Below, one piece after another: positions 1 to 6,906 of a stretch of DNA of 19,293 nucleotides. The stretch spans positions 1-19,293 of the forward strand of contig JAFTMF010000168.1 in assembly GCA_017452565.1 (NCBI GenBank), in the 5' to 3' direction. Each line of letters opens with the position of its first letter. Positions within the stretch are counted from its first letter, which is position 1. Origin of the DNA: Clostridia bacterium. Its GTDB lineage: Bacteria > Bacillota > Clostridia > Oscillospirales > CAG-272. The notes below the pieces were generated by a model. It saw only the letters and a list, made by a program, of their open reading frames with translations, was not told the DNA's origin and did no database searches. Both the position numbers and the translations under genes were made by a program.

Positions 1-142
1 CTCTGCCAAAGAAACTTTTTGAAAAAAGTTTCTTTGGAATCTTCAAAAACTTTCAACAATGCAAGGCAAGTACTTGCCTTGCATTGTTGAAAGTTTTTGA
101 AGATTCCAAAGAAACTTTTTTCAAAAAGTTTCTTTGGCAGAG
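1..142. repeat. 142-nt perfect compound palindrome
   Basis: Bases 1-70 are the exact reverse complement of 73-142, and the central TA at 71-72 is self-complementary, so the whole stretch is one perfect palindrome. Two smaller perfect hairpins are nested in the arms: 6-20 with 23-37 (2-nt loop) and 106-120 with 123-137 (2-nt loop). The element starts exactly at the window edge and may extend further left. It lies 28 nt past the stop codon of the leftward flavoprotein gene. It could be a dispersed intergenic palindromic repeat (MITE- or REP-like), a transcript end, or a cruciform-forming site. No transposase or target-site duplication is visible. The symmetry is certain from the bases; the role is inference. 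Confidence 0.9.
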
Positions 143-143
143 C

Positions 144-160
144 TCGAGACGGAGTCTCGA
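144..160 (-). terminator. Small hairpin downstream of the flavoprotein gene
   Basis: TCGAGAC (144-150) and GTCTCGA (154-160) form a 7-bp stem with a 3-nt loop, 10 nt past the stop codon of the leftward gene. There is no T-run after it on the minus strand, so by itself it is a poor intrinsic terminator. It may act together with the large palindrome that follows. Confidence 0.35.
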
Positions 161-170
161 ATACATTTAT

Positions 171-1403
171 TTATTCCACTGCGGCGCTTGCTGCTGCCAT
201 AGCGGTGGAGAAGGCGATTTGCAGATTGAAGCCGCCGGTGTAGGCGTCCACGTCGATGACCTCGCCTACGAAATAGAGGCCGGGGTGCTTTTTCGACTCC
301 ATCGTTCGGGGGGCAAGCTCCTTGACGGAAATGCCGCCGGAGGTGATGATCGCCTCAGCGATGGGGCGCATCCGCTTGACGGTGACACTCAGGTGCTTGA
401 GCAGGTGCAGGATCTGCTCTCTCTGTGCTTTGGTGATGGAGTGCACCTTCTGATGGGGAGCGATTCCGCACAGACCCACGAATACGCTGATCATCTTGGA
501 AGGAAGCAGATCGGACAGCGCATTGGCGAAATCCCGATTGGCGTATTTGGCAAAATCCGAGAGCAATCGCTTATCCAGCGTGGCATCGTCCAGCGCAGGT
601 TTGAGATCAATCTCCAATTTATAGCGGCCGGGGGTGGGATCGGGCAGGTGAGCCGAGAGAGACAGCACTACGGGACCGGACAGCCCGAAGTGGGTGAAGA
701 GCATCTCGCCGAAATCCCGATAAATCACCTTGTTCGAATGGGTGTCGATGGCGGTGAGGGCGACGTTTTTCAGCGCCAGCCCTTGGAGTAAGGGACACCA
801 AGCCTCGCTTGTCTCCAGCGGAACCAAAGAAGGGCGGATGGGAGTCACGTCGATGCCCAGCTCTTTAGCGAAGCGATAGCCGTCGCCGTCCGAGCCGGTG
901 GTGGGATAGGAAAGTCCGCCGGTGGCAACGATCACACGGTCAAAGGGATAGGCGCCACGGGAGGTTTCCACCATATAGCCGTCGGTCAAATGACGGATGG
1001 CGGTGACCTTCTCATTTTTTGTGACCACGCCGTTATCCTTCATATACCGCACCAGCGCATTCACAATGTCGCTGCTGTGATCGGAAACGGGGAATACCCG
1101 ATTGCCGCGCTCCACCTTCAAGGGGACACCCAGCTCTTCGAAGAAAGCCATCGTGTCGGAAGGGGTAAAGTTGTTGGCGGCACTATAGAGAAAACGGGGA
1201 TTGGTGGGAACGTTGGCGAGAAACTCGTTCACAACGCAGGCGTTGGTCACGTTACAGCGCCCCTTGCCGGTGATATAGAGCTTTTTGCCAAACCGATCGT
1301 TCTTTTCGAAGAGGGTCACTGCAGCGCCCAAATATGCGGCTTTGCCTGCAGCCATCATTCCGGCGGCACCACCGCCAATGACGGCGATCTGTAAATTGTT
1401 CAC
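171..1403 (-). CDS. BaiN/HI0933-family NAD(P)/FAD-dependent oxidoreductase
   Basis: Predicted cytoplasmic flavoprotein of the HI0933/YhiN/BaiN family, 410 aa, a normal length for the family. The N-terminus has the dinucleotide-binding motif (IAVIGGGAAGMMAAG, about residues 6-20). The family signature near the C-terminus reads GEVIDVDAYTGGFNLQ and is the second FAD-contacting segment. The physiological substrate of most members is unknown; BaiN acts on bile-acid intermediates, but that cannot be assumed here. I chose the GTG at 1403 because GGGAGG lies about 8 nt upstream and the flavin motif begins right after it. An ATG at 1466 in the same frame would add 21 unconserved residues and overlaps the -35 box, so it is unlikely. 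The gene is monocistronic, with its own promoter and structured sequence downstream. Confidence 0.9.
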   Translation of the reverse strand: MNNLQIAVIGGGAAGMMAAGKAAYLGAAVTLFEKNDRFGKKLYITGKGRCNVTNACVVNEFLANVPTNPRFLYSAANNFTPSDTMAFFEELGVPLKVERGNRVFPVSDHSSDIVNALVRYMKDNGVVTKNEKVTAIRHLTDGYMVETSRGAYPFDRVIVATGGLSYPTTGSDGDGYRFAKELGIDVTPIRPSLVPLETSEAWCPLLQGLALKNVALTAIDTHSNKVIYRDFGEMLFTHFGLSGPVVLSLSAHLPDPTPGRYKLEIDLKPALDDATLDKRLLSDFAKYANRDFANALSDLLPSKMISVFVGLCGIAPHQKVHSITKAQREQILHLLKHLSVTVKRMRPIAEAIITSGGISVKELAPRTMESKKHPGLYFVGEVIDVDAYTGGFNLQIAFSTAMAAASAAVE

Positions 1404-1437
1404 AGTATATCCTCCCCTCGTAAGTGCGTACAGATTT

Positions 1438-1466
1438 ATTATAAGCCCGAAAAACAGAAAAGTCAA
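1438..1466 (-). promoter_or_regulatory. Sigma-A-type promoter of the flavoprotein gene
   Basis: On the minus strand, TTGACT (1461-1466) and TATAAT (1438-1443) are separated by 17 nt. They lie about 35 nt upstream of the GTG start at 1403. Confidence 0.8.
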
Positions 1467-1500
1467 GTGAATTTTCTGTTAATTCCACCACTCAACAGTA

Positions 1501-1529
1501 AACCCACCCTCAATCGTGGAGGGTGGGTT
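1501..1529 (-). terminator. Terminator of the nadE operon
   Basis: Perfect 11-bp inverted repeat (1501-1511 with 1519-1529, 7-nt loop), 8 nt past the stop codon of the 187-aa gene. The minus-strand sequence after the stem has only a weak T-run, so termination may be partial. Confidence 0.6.
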
Positions 1530-1536
1530 CGGCCGC

Positions 1537-2100
1537 TTACTCGTGCGGTGCATAGGGGGTCAGAATCTCGATCCATTCGATCAGCTTGGTGCGATCGACC
1601 TCTGTATAGTACAAAACGCGGATGGGAATGGGAGGATCGGCAAAGGCAGTTCCTTCGGTGATCTCGATGCAAAACCGATCAGAATCCTTGGGGTACAGAT
1701 ACACGGTTCGATGTCCGTATCCCAACAGGCAATAACCGAATCGCTTGTCGGTTGTATCGTCGGCTAAAACAGCCTCGTAATCACATTCGCCGATCCGTCC
1801 CCATTTTTCTTCGGAAACCGGCGGAGCGGTCAGAATGAATTTCAGATATGCAATCCAGTCCCGCACCCGATAAAGAATCGGCTCCTCCTCGCAGAGAATC
1901 TTCTTGCCAACCTTGCAGAAGAATACGTATCCGTCGCTTTCCAAGCGAATCGGTTCATTCCAAGTTTTGACGTGAACTTGAAACTTCGCAGAATCATCTA
2001 TACGCAGAGTAATCTCATTGAGATAACGGTATTCATCGTTGAGAAAGAAGTCCTCGGGGAGATTTGGTATCGCTTTGATTTGATCGGACAGTTCTTTCAT
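1537..2100 (-). CDS. Hypothetical protein, 187 aa, downstream of nadE
   Basis: I do not recognise this family. The product is a soluble-looking 187-aa protein without signal peptide or membrane segment, rich in acidic and aromatic residues (Trp/Tyr). Its C-terminal half has short hydrophobic stretches suggesting a beta-rich fold (inference). The ATG at 2100 is 25 nt past the nadE stop, with no strong ribosome binding site, so it is probably read from the nadE transcript, perhaps by translational coupling. A hairpin follows the stop codon. Synteny alone does not link it to NAD metabolism. It could equally be a recently acquired single gene of the small-immunity-protein or phage-accessory kind; nothing in the sequence decides this. 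Confidence 0.75.
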   Translation of the reverse strand: MKELSDQIKAIPNLPEDFFLNDEYRYLNEITLRIDDSAKFQVHVKTWNEPIRLESDGYVFFCKVGKKILCEEEPILYRVRDWIAYLKFILTAPPVSEEKWGRIGECDYEAVLADDTTDKRFGYCLLGYGHRTVYLYPKDSDRFCIEITEGTAFADPPIPIRVLYYTEVDRTKLIEWIEILTPYAPHE

Positions 2101-2125
2101 ATTTCTATAGCCGTAGGCAACCGTC

Positions 2126-2863
2126 TCAACCCAAATCGGGCTCGAAGCAGGGCATCAATTCCAGCTTGAAGAGATTCATCCGATGCTTGCGGTCGATGAT
2201 CTCCTTCTTGGCAAGATCTTCGATTTCGCCGGTGCGGATGTAGCGGTCCAGCTCGGCGTAGGTGAAGCCCAGATTGTCCTCGTCGGTTTTGCCGCACAGA
2301 CCGTCAATGGGAATCTTGTCCACCAGATCACGGGGGAGATCCAGCAGATAGCCGATCTGCTTTACTTCCGCAACGGTAAGGCGGGAGAGAGGGCTGAAAT
2401 CGCCCACAGAGTCGCCGTAGCGGGTGGAATAGCCAACCCAGTCCTCGGAGAGGTTGCAGGTGTTGGCAACACGGCCGTTGCAGCTCTGGGATACGGCGTA
2501 CAGGGTAGACATACGGATACGGGGAGGCAGATTGACAATAGACATCTCGGAAAGGGTCAGCTCTTCGGGGATGGCAGACTTCACACCTTCCACTGCCGCT
2601 TGAATATTGACAACGTAGTGCTTGATGCCCAGGTGATTGACCACTCTGTATGCGCAATCAATATCGTGCTGAACGCCGCAGGGCATCAGAACGCCGATAA
2701 CTCGATCCTTTCCCAGCGCTTCTACGCAAAGTGCGGCTACGATAGAGCTGTCCTTGCCGCCGGAAATGCCCAGCACCGCATTACAACCCTTGCCGTTTTT
2801 CTCAAAAAACTCACGGATCCAGTTCACACAGTCATTTTTTACTTTCAAAGCATCAAAATTCAT
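2126..2863 (-). CDS. nadE: NH3-dependent NAD(+) synthetase
   Basis: NAD synthetase, the last step of NAD biosynthesis: amidation of deamido-NAD with ATP. The protein is 245 aa, the size of the ammonia-dependent bacterial form, and it lacks the N-terminal glutaminase (nitrilase) domain of the long form. The ATP-pyrophosphatase P-loop SGGKDSS is at residues 34-40. Further family signatures are the NTCNLSEDWVGYSTRYGD segment, which contacts the dinucleotide, and a KIPIDGLCGKTDEDNLG segment near the C-terminus. The start at 2863 is supported by AAGGAG 9 nt upstream. The promoter is a perfect consensus, and the 5' leader carries a small hairpin (2906-2922, 7-bp stem) close to the expected transcript start. 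The gene is first in a probable two-gene operon. Confidence 0.95.
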   Translation of the reverse strand: MNFDALKVKNDCVNWIREFFEKNGKGCNAVLGISGGKDSSIVAALCVEALGKDRVIGVLMPCGVQHDIDCAYRVVNHLGIKHYVVNIQAAVEGVKSAIPEELTLSEMSIVNLPPRIRMSTLYAVSQSCNGRVANTCNLSEDWVGYSTRYGDSVGDFSPLSRLTVAEVKQIGYLLDLPRDLVDKIPIDGLCGKTDEDNLGFTYAELDRYIRTGEIEDLAKKEIIDRKHRMNLFKLELMPCFEPDLG

Positions 2864-2938
2864 ACAGTTATTCTCCTTTATAGATCATTGTGTTTCGAAG
2901 GGGAGTCTGCTAATATAGCAGAGTATCATTCTAATCTT

Positions 2939-2967
2939 ATTATATCCCATCTTTTCTTGTTTGTCAA
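2939..2967 (-). promoter_or_regulatory. Consensus sigma-A promoter of nadE
   Basis: On the minus strand, TTGACA (2962-2967) and TATAAT (2939-2944) have a 17-nt spacer, a perfect match to the housekeeping consensus. It implies a leader of about 70 nt. Confidence 0.88.
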
Positions 2968-2984
2968 TAAAACTGACAGATTTT

Positions 2985-3013
2985 GCATAGAAATCCCCCT
3001 ATAAACGTACACT
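2985..3013 (+). promoter_or_regulatory. Candidate sigma-E-type promoter of the YtvI-like gene
   Basis: GCATAGA (2985-2991) is followed after 14 nt by CGTACACT (3006-3013). The Bacillus sigma-E consensus is roughly KMATATT, 14-15 nt, CATACANT; the -10 here differs at one position and the core ATA of the -35 is kept. No good sigma-A promoter was found for this gene. The site lies about 50 nt upstream of the ATG. The match is visible; its use in the mother cell is inferred from what is known of YtvI. Confidence 0.45.
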
Positions 3014-3063
3014 AATCCAAAGAATCTATATAAAACTATATCAAAGAGGAAGGGAAGATTGCA

Positions 3064-4137
3064 ATGGAAGATCGGGATCTGAGCTATCGCCGTCATCTGC
3101 GGCTGTTTTTCTATTGTGTGGCGGGGATATTGCTCCTTGCGCTGTCATTTCTGCTGGCAAAACTGCTGTTCCCATTCGCCTTGGCGTGGCTGTTGGCTTT
3201 GCTGTTGCAGCCCGCCATCGGCAAACTGTCGCTGCAAACGGGGCTATCTCATAAAACCGCCGCCATACTGCTATTGTCGCTGACCTTGCTGGCGGGAGGC
3301 GGACTGCTCATCTGGCTGTGCGGACGGCTGATCACCGAGATTCCCGAGCTCACCGACAGCGCCGTGGATGCGGTAGAGAATCTGTCCGAAAAAGCACAAA
3401 CCCTTACCGCCACGCTCCAGCGCAAGCTCCCCTTCCTGCACGCCATCTCCGAGGAGGATCGGAGCGAGCTGTTTGGAAAGCTCATGCGGGAGGGGATCGG
3501 AACGCTGTCGGGAAAGCTCACCGCCTTCGTAGGGAGTTTTCTGATGAGCCTGCCCGGTGCGTTGTTCGTCACGGTGATCTTTCTGATGGCGGCGTATTAT
3601 CTCACCGTCGACTTTGAGAAGGTTGGTAGCTATCTGTCTTCGCTCCTTCCCCGAAGAGCGGTGCAAAAGTTAGGGGGACTGCGGCAAAAGCTCTTTGCCA
3701 CTACGCTGTCCTATCTGCGAGCTTATCTGATTTTGCTGGCCATCACCTTCGGCGAACTGCTCCTATCTTTTCTCCTCTTGCGGGTGCGCTACGCCATCAC
3801 GCTGGCACTGCTCATTGCGCTGTTGGATGCACTGCCCGCCATCGGCGTGGGAACCGTCCTGCTGCCGTGGAGCCTGTCTGCCTTTTTGACGGGGGATTGG
3901 AAGCGGGGCATCCTGCTGGCTGTCATTTGGCTGGCGGTAACACTGGTGCGCCAATTTTTGGAACCGCGGATTGTGGGAGCGCAGCTGGGACTCCATCCGC
4001 TGGCGGCACTGGCGGCAGTTTGGGTGGGATTTCGACTGTTCGGGGTCTTTGGGCTGTTCATTGCGCCGGTGGCGGCTATTCTGCTGGGAGGAGTGCTGGA
4101 GGGCAGACGGGCTTGGATTGCCGAGCAGGATCGATAG
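3064..4137 (+). CDS. ytvI: AI-2E/UPF0118-family permease, probably sporulation protein YtvI
   Basis: Polytopic membrane protein of 357 aa in the AI-2E transporter-like (UPF0118) family. Hydrophobic segments lie near residues 12-45, 60-85, 155-180, 215-245 and 250-330, with a hydrophilic, amphipathic stretch (about 90-150) between the second and third, as is typical. The conserved C-terminal part includes FLEPRIVGAQLGLHPL followed by Gly-rich helices. Family members in spore formers include YtvI, known to be a sigma-E-controlled sporulation membrane protein, and the sigma-E-like site upstream favours that assignment over a generic transporter. The start has a purine-rich AGGAAGGG site upstream. 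No terminator separates it from the next small membrane protein gene. The transported substrate, if any, is unknown. Confidence 0.8.
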   Translation: MEDRDLSYRRHLRLFFYCVAGILLLALSFLLAKLLFPFALAWLLALLLQPAIGKLSLQTGLSHKTAAILLLSLTLLAGGGLLIWLCGRLITEIPELTDSAVDAVENLSEKAQTLTATLQRKLPFLHAISEEDRSELFGKLMREGIGTLSGKLTAFVGSFLMSLPGALFVTVIFLMAAYYLTVDFEKVGSYLSSLLPRRAVQKLGGLRQKLFATTLSYLRAYLILLAITFGELLLSFLLLRVRYAITLALLIALLDALPAIGVGTVLLPWSLSAFLTGDWKRGILLAVIWLAVTLVRQFLEPRIVGAQLGLHPLAALAAVWVGFRLFGVFGLFIAPVAAILLGGVLEGRRAWIAEQDR

Positions 4138-4236
4138 CGGCTTGGAAGCAGAAACTATCTCCCAAAATATTGGAATGAATCTATCTCTCGATGCATAGAG
4201 TGGAACACGGAAATTGCATCGAAAGGATGGACTGTA

Positions 4237-4623
4237 ATGGAGACAAAGGATTATCTTGCCGCACTGCGGGCGGCGCTGATCGGGATTGGAATTGGGCTGG
4301 CAATCTTGGTGATGGGAGCGATGTTTGCCACAAGACTTGCTCATCCCGAAATCTTTCTGACGGTGATTGCCTACACTGCGCTGGTGTTGGGAGCGGCAAT
4401 CTGCGGCATTCTGCAGGGCAGAGGAGGCGCATCCTTAGGGGGGATTTTGCTGTCCTGTGCCGTCTACGCGCTGCTGCCCCTGACCGTCTCGCTGATCGGC
4501 GGAGGTTTTTCCAATTTCCTCTTGCGGGCAGCGATTTATCTGGGGATGGGATTGATCTCCGGTCTGACGGCGTGGCTGATGCCTGCCGCCCGTCCTCGCC
4601 GCCGCTATCGGTATAACCGATAA
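4237..4623 (+). CDS. TIGR04086-type small membrane protein
   Basis: A 128-aa protein made almost entirely of four hydrophobic segments (about residues 10-32, 40-58, 66-86 and 92-112). It ends in a short Arg-rich tail (RPRRRYRYNR), probably on the cytoplasmic side. Length and four-helix layout fit the TIGR04086 family of Firmicutes membrane proteins, whose function is unknown. The start is supported by AAAGGATGG about 9 nt upstream. It follows the YtvI-like gene by 99 nt without a terminator and is itself followed by a strong terminator, so the two are probably cotranscribed. Family assignment is by appearance only. Confidence 0.7.
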   Translation: METKDYLAALRAALIGIGIGLAILVMGAMFATRLAHPEIFLTVIAYTALVLGAAICGILQGRGGASLGGILLSCAVYALLPLTVSLIGGGFSNFLLRAAIYLGMGLISGLTAWLMPAARPRRRYRYNR

Positions 4624-4652
4624 GCCGGAGGTAATAGAGAGGTATCAAAAGC

Positions 4653-4681
4653 AAGAACGCGCCTGCAGGTGCGTTCTTTTG
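4653..4681 (+). terminator. Intrinsic terminator after the membrane protein genes
   Basis: AAGAACGC (4653-4660) pairs with GCGTTCTT (4671-4678). A self-complementary CCTGCAGG lies inside it, and the right arm runs into TTTT at 4677-4680. A classic intrinsic terminator, 30 nt after the stop codon. Confidence 0.85.
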
Positions 4682-4744
4682 TTAGAAAATGTTCATATTA
4701 TTCAAAAAATATTCAAATATATCGAATATGGAAGAAATCCCCTC

Positions 4745-4773
4745 TTGACAGAATGCGACGATATTGCTAAAAT
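4745..4773 (+). promoter_or_regulatory. Sigma-A promoter of the GHL10 gene
   Basis: TTGACA (4745-4750), 17-nt spacer, TAAAAT (4768-4773). The ATG at 4805 follows about 25 nt after the expected transcript start. Confidence 0.82.
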
Positions 4774-4804
4774 AGAGCGTAGAAATAACAAGGAGTTTGT
4801 CAAA

Positions 4805-6850
4805 ATGAACACAGCCAACTCGTCGGTATGGCGGATCGTCGTGAAAACGACGGCTTTGCTATTGACCGTGGCAGCGTCGCTATCCTGGACGTCGGTTCCC
4901 AGAGCCGCATCCGCCCTGGCGCGTGTTGCCGACAACGGCCGGCTATCCGCATTCGCCGATGCACATTCAATGACTGCACAGGACCGGACCACTCCAATTC
5001 CCAACACCATCTCTCCCCCCGGTACGTCAAAAATACCGATTACTTATCCCGCGCTTCCCGTTACTACGTCCCCCCTCACAACGGGCCCTCTGATCACCGA
5101 ACAGACCGCACCGATGACTTCCAAGGTTACTTCCTTTATCTTTGGTACAACGGGAGAAACCGTTCCCGCAACCACGCCGGCAACTACTCCGCAGACCCTT
5201 CCGGTTACCGTCCCGCAGACCACGCCAACGGCTTTGCCGGTCACCACTCCCATCCCTCCAACGACTACTGCAGTGCAGACCAAACCTGTGACTACCACTA
5301 AGATTACCACGCCGGCTACCACCACTACCACGCTTGCTACTACTCCGGCCACCACTCCCGTCACCACGCCTGCCACTACGCAAGCGACCGTTCCGCTTAC
5401 AACTCCTGCAACTGCGCCGGTAACTTCCCCCGTCACCACACCCGTTACTACACCGGCACCCGCCCCCGAGACGAGCGCACCGGTTACCGTCCCAACCCCC
5501 GATGAGGAGCGAAACGTGCTTGTTTACGATGATTGGAAAGCGATCTGGGTATCTCAGTTCGATCTCAATACCGTCTACGTTGCAGGCGGTGTCCAGCGAG
5601 AGGTGCAGGATTACACCCGCCTGATCGAGCAGATACTGGACAATATCCGCGCCCAGGGATTCAATACCGTTTTCCTCCAAGTGCGCCCCAATGCAGACAG
5701 TATGGTACTGTCCGATTATTACCCTATGTCCAAATACGTGGTAGGTGCATACGGCAGAGAAGCTGCGTACGATCCCGTTTCGATTTTCTTGGAGGCAGCG
5801 CATCTGCGCGGACTGTCGGTGCACGCTTGGATCAATCCTCTGCGGGCAATGACCACCGAGGAGATCAAATCAGTCAATCCCCGCTATCAAATCCGTCAAT
5901 GGTATGACGACAAATCGCTGCGAGGCAAATATATCGTAGCGTACAGCGGCAATTACTATCTGAATCCCGCTTATGAAGAGGTTCGCAATCTCATTGTCAG
6001 CGGTGCTAAGGAGCTGCTGGACGAATACGCATTCGACGGCCTCCATATGGACGATTACTTCTATCCGACCACCGCCTCTTCCTTTGATGCATCCGCATAC
6101 AGCGACTATCAGAAGGCCGGCGGTACGCTGAGCCTTGCCAAGTTCCGCAGAAAACAGCTGAATCTGCTGGTATCTGCGCTCTACGATGCCACCAAAGCCG
6201 AGAGCCCGGATCTGGTCTACGGCATCAGCCCGGCAGGTGAGATCGAGCGAGTATTCGAGCGGCAATATGCCGACGTCTATAAATGGTGTGCCGAGGATGG
6301 CTACATCGACTATATCTGTCCCCAGGTTTACTTTGGCTTCGAGCACGATACGCTGGACTTTGCCTCGGTCTGCACAACCTATCGGGATATCATCAAGTCC
6401 GATTCGGTGAAGTTGATTGTGGGTGTCACCTTCGGAAAAGCGAAGGATGGATACGATAAATGGGCAGGCAGCGGCAAATACGAATGGCAAGAGCATAAAG
6501 ACATTCTCAAACGATCGCTGGAATACACCGAGACGCTGGACTTCTGCACCGGCATATCGGTTTACTGCTACAAATATTTCTTTGATCCCATCACGGGCGA
6601 GAGCGTTGCGGCGACCGAAGAGGAGCGCACCGCATTTGTCTCTCTGCTGAAGGAGATCAGCTGGCAAGAGGCGTCGGAACTCCCTCCCGAAACTACTATG
6701 CCGCCCATAACAGAGGAGCTGCCGGAAACCAATGACGACCCCGCATCCGTAGAAATACCCCAAACGAACGAACTACCGATAACGGAGGTTCCCGAAGAGC
6801 CCGCTGAGCCCGACGACTCCACCGATCCCGAATCATCGGAAACTCCTTAA
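4805..6850 (+). CDS. Secreted GHL10 (DUF187) glycosyl-hydrolase-like protein with Thr/Pro linker
   Basis: A 681-aa exported protein. Residues 1-36 look like a signal peptide (basic start, hydrophobic core TTALLLTVAASL, then AASA). About 60-230 is a low-complexity Thr/Pro/Val/Ala region rich in TTP and VTTP units. About 239-590 is a GHL10/DUF187 TIM-barrel-like domain with KAIWVSQFDLNTVY, QVRPNADSMVLSDYYPMS, HAWINPLRA, FDGLHMDDYFYP and YICPQVYFGF; the Asp/Glu-rich strand ends suit a glycosidase-like active site. The last 60 or so residues form an acidic Pro/Glu/Thr tail with no LPXTG or SLH anchor. GHL10 members (for example YngK) are thought to act on polysaccharides, but the substrate is not settled. 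I chose the ATG at 4805 because AAGGAG lies 9 nt upstream; an in-frame ATG at 4679 lies upstream of the promoter and is rejected. Confidence 0.9.
   Translation: MNTANSSVWRIVVKTTALLLTVAASLSWTSVPRAASALARVADNGRLSAFADAHSMTAQDRTTPIPNTISPPGTSKIPITYPALPVTTSPLTTGPLITEQTAPMTSKVTSFIFGTTGETVPATTPATTPQTLPVTVPQTTPTALPVTTPIPPTTTAVQTKPVTTTKITTPATTTTTLATTPATTPVTTPATTQATVPLTTPATAPVTSPVTTPVTTPAPAPETSAPVTVPTPDEERNVLVYDDWKAIWVSQFDLNTVYVAGGVQREVQDYTRLIEQILDNIRAQGFNTVFLQVRPNADSMVLSDYYPMSKYVVGAYGREAAYDPVSIFLEAAHLRGLSVHAWINPLRAMTTEEIKSVNPRYQIRQWYDDKSLRGKYIVAYSGNYYLNPAYEEVRNLIVSGAKELLDEYAFDGLHMDDYFYPTTASSFDASAYSDYQKAGGTLSLAKFRRKQLNLLVSALYDATKAESPDLVYGISPAGEIERVFERQYADVYKWCAEDGYIDYICPQVYFGFEHDTLDFASVCTTYRDIIKSDSVKLIVGVTFGKAKDGYDKWAGSGKYEWQEHKDILKRSLEYTETLDFCTGISVYCYKYFFDPITGESVAATEEERTAFVSLLKEISWQEASELPPETTMPPITEELPETNDDPASVEIPQTNELPITEVPEEPAEPDDSTDPESSETP
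5000..5500 (+). repeat. Degenerate Thr/Pro-encoding repeat region
   Basis: Part of the GHL10 gene coding for the TTP/VTTP-rich linker. The DNA is a run of imperfect ACC/ACT/CCG/CCC codon repeats. Codons vary between units, so selection appears to act on the protein rather than on identical DNA units. Such regions usually behave as extended, possibly O-glycosylated spacers that hold a catalytic domain away from the wall. Confidence 0.75.
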
Positions 6851-6860
6851 TCAAAAAAAC

Positions 6861-6887
6861 ACGCCGGATAGCATCGCTATCCGGCGT
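6861..6887. terminator. Bidirectional terminator between the GHL10 gene and the AraC gene
   Basis: A perfect 12-bp stem (6861-6872 with 6876-6887) with a 3-nt loop. On the plus strand a T-rich stretch follows; on the minus strand the A-run at 6853-6859 gives a T-run. It sits between two convergent genes and can serve both. Confidence 0.88.
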
Positions 6888-6906
6888 TCGTTTATTTAGA
6901 AAGATA

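Noticed and set aside
1..142. Simple intrinsic terminator for the flavoprotein gene
   Set aside because: The symmetry is far longer than a terminator needs and has no T-run after the full stem, so it is listed as a repeat element, though it may still stop transcription.
4679..4804. Longer N-terminus for the GHL10 protein
   Set aside because: It would start inside the previous terminator and upstream of the promoter; the ATG at 4805 has AAGGAG and a signal peptide.
5150..5480. CRISPR-like short repeats
   Set aside because: The repeats are imperfect Thr/Pro codons in frame within a protein gene, without spacers of regular length.
5027..5824. Minus-strand open frames rich in Gly/Arg/Ser or Val/Gly opposite the GHL10 linker
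   Set aside because: Low-complexity products of reading the Thr/Pro repeat backwards; no start signals.
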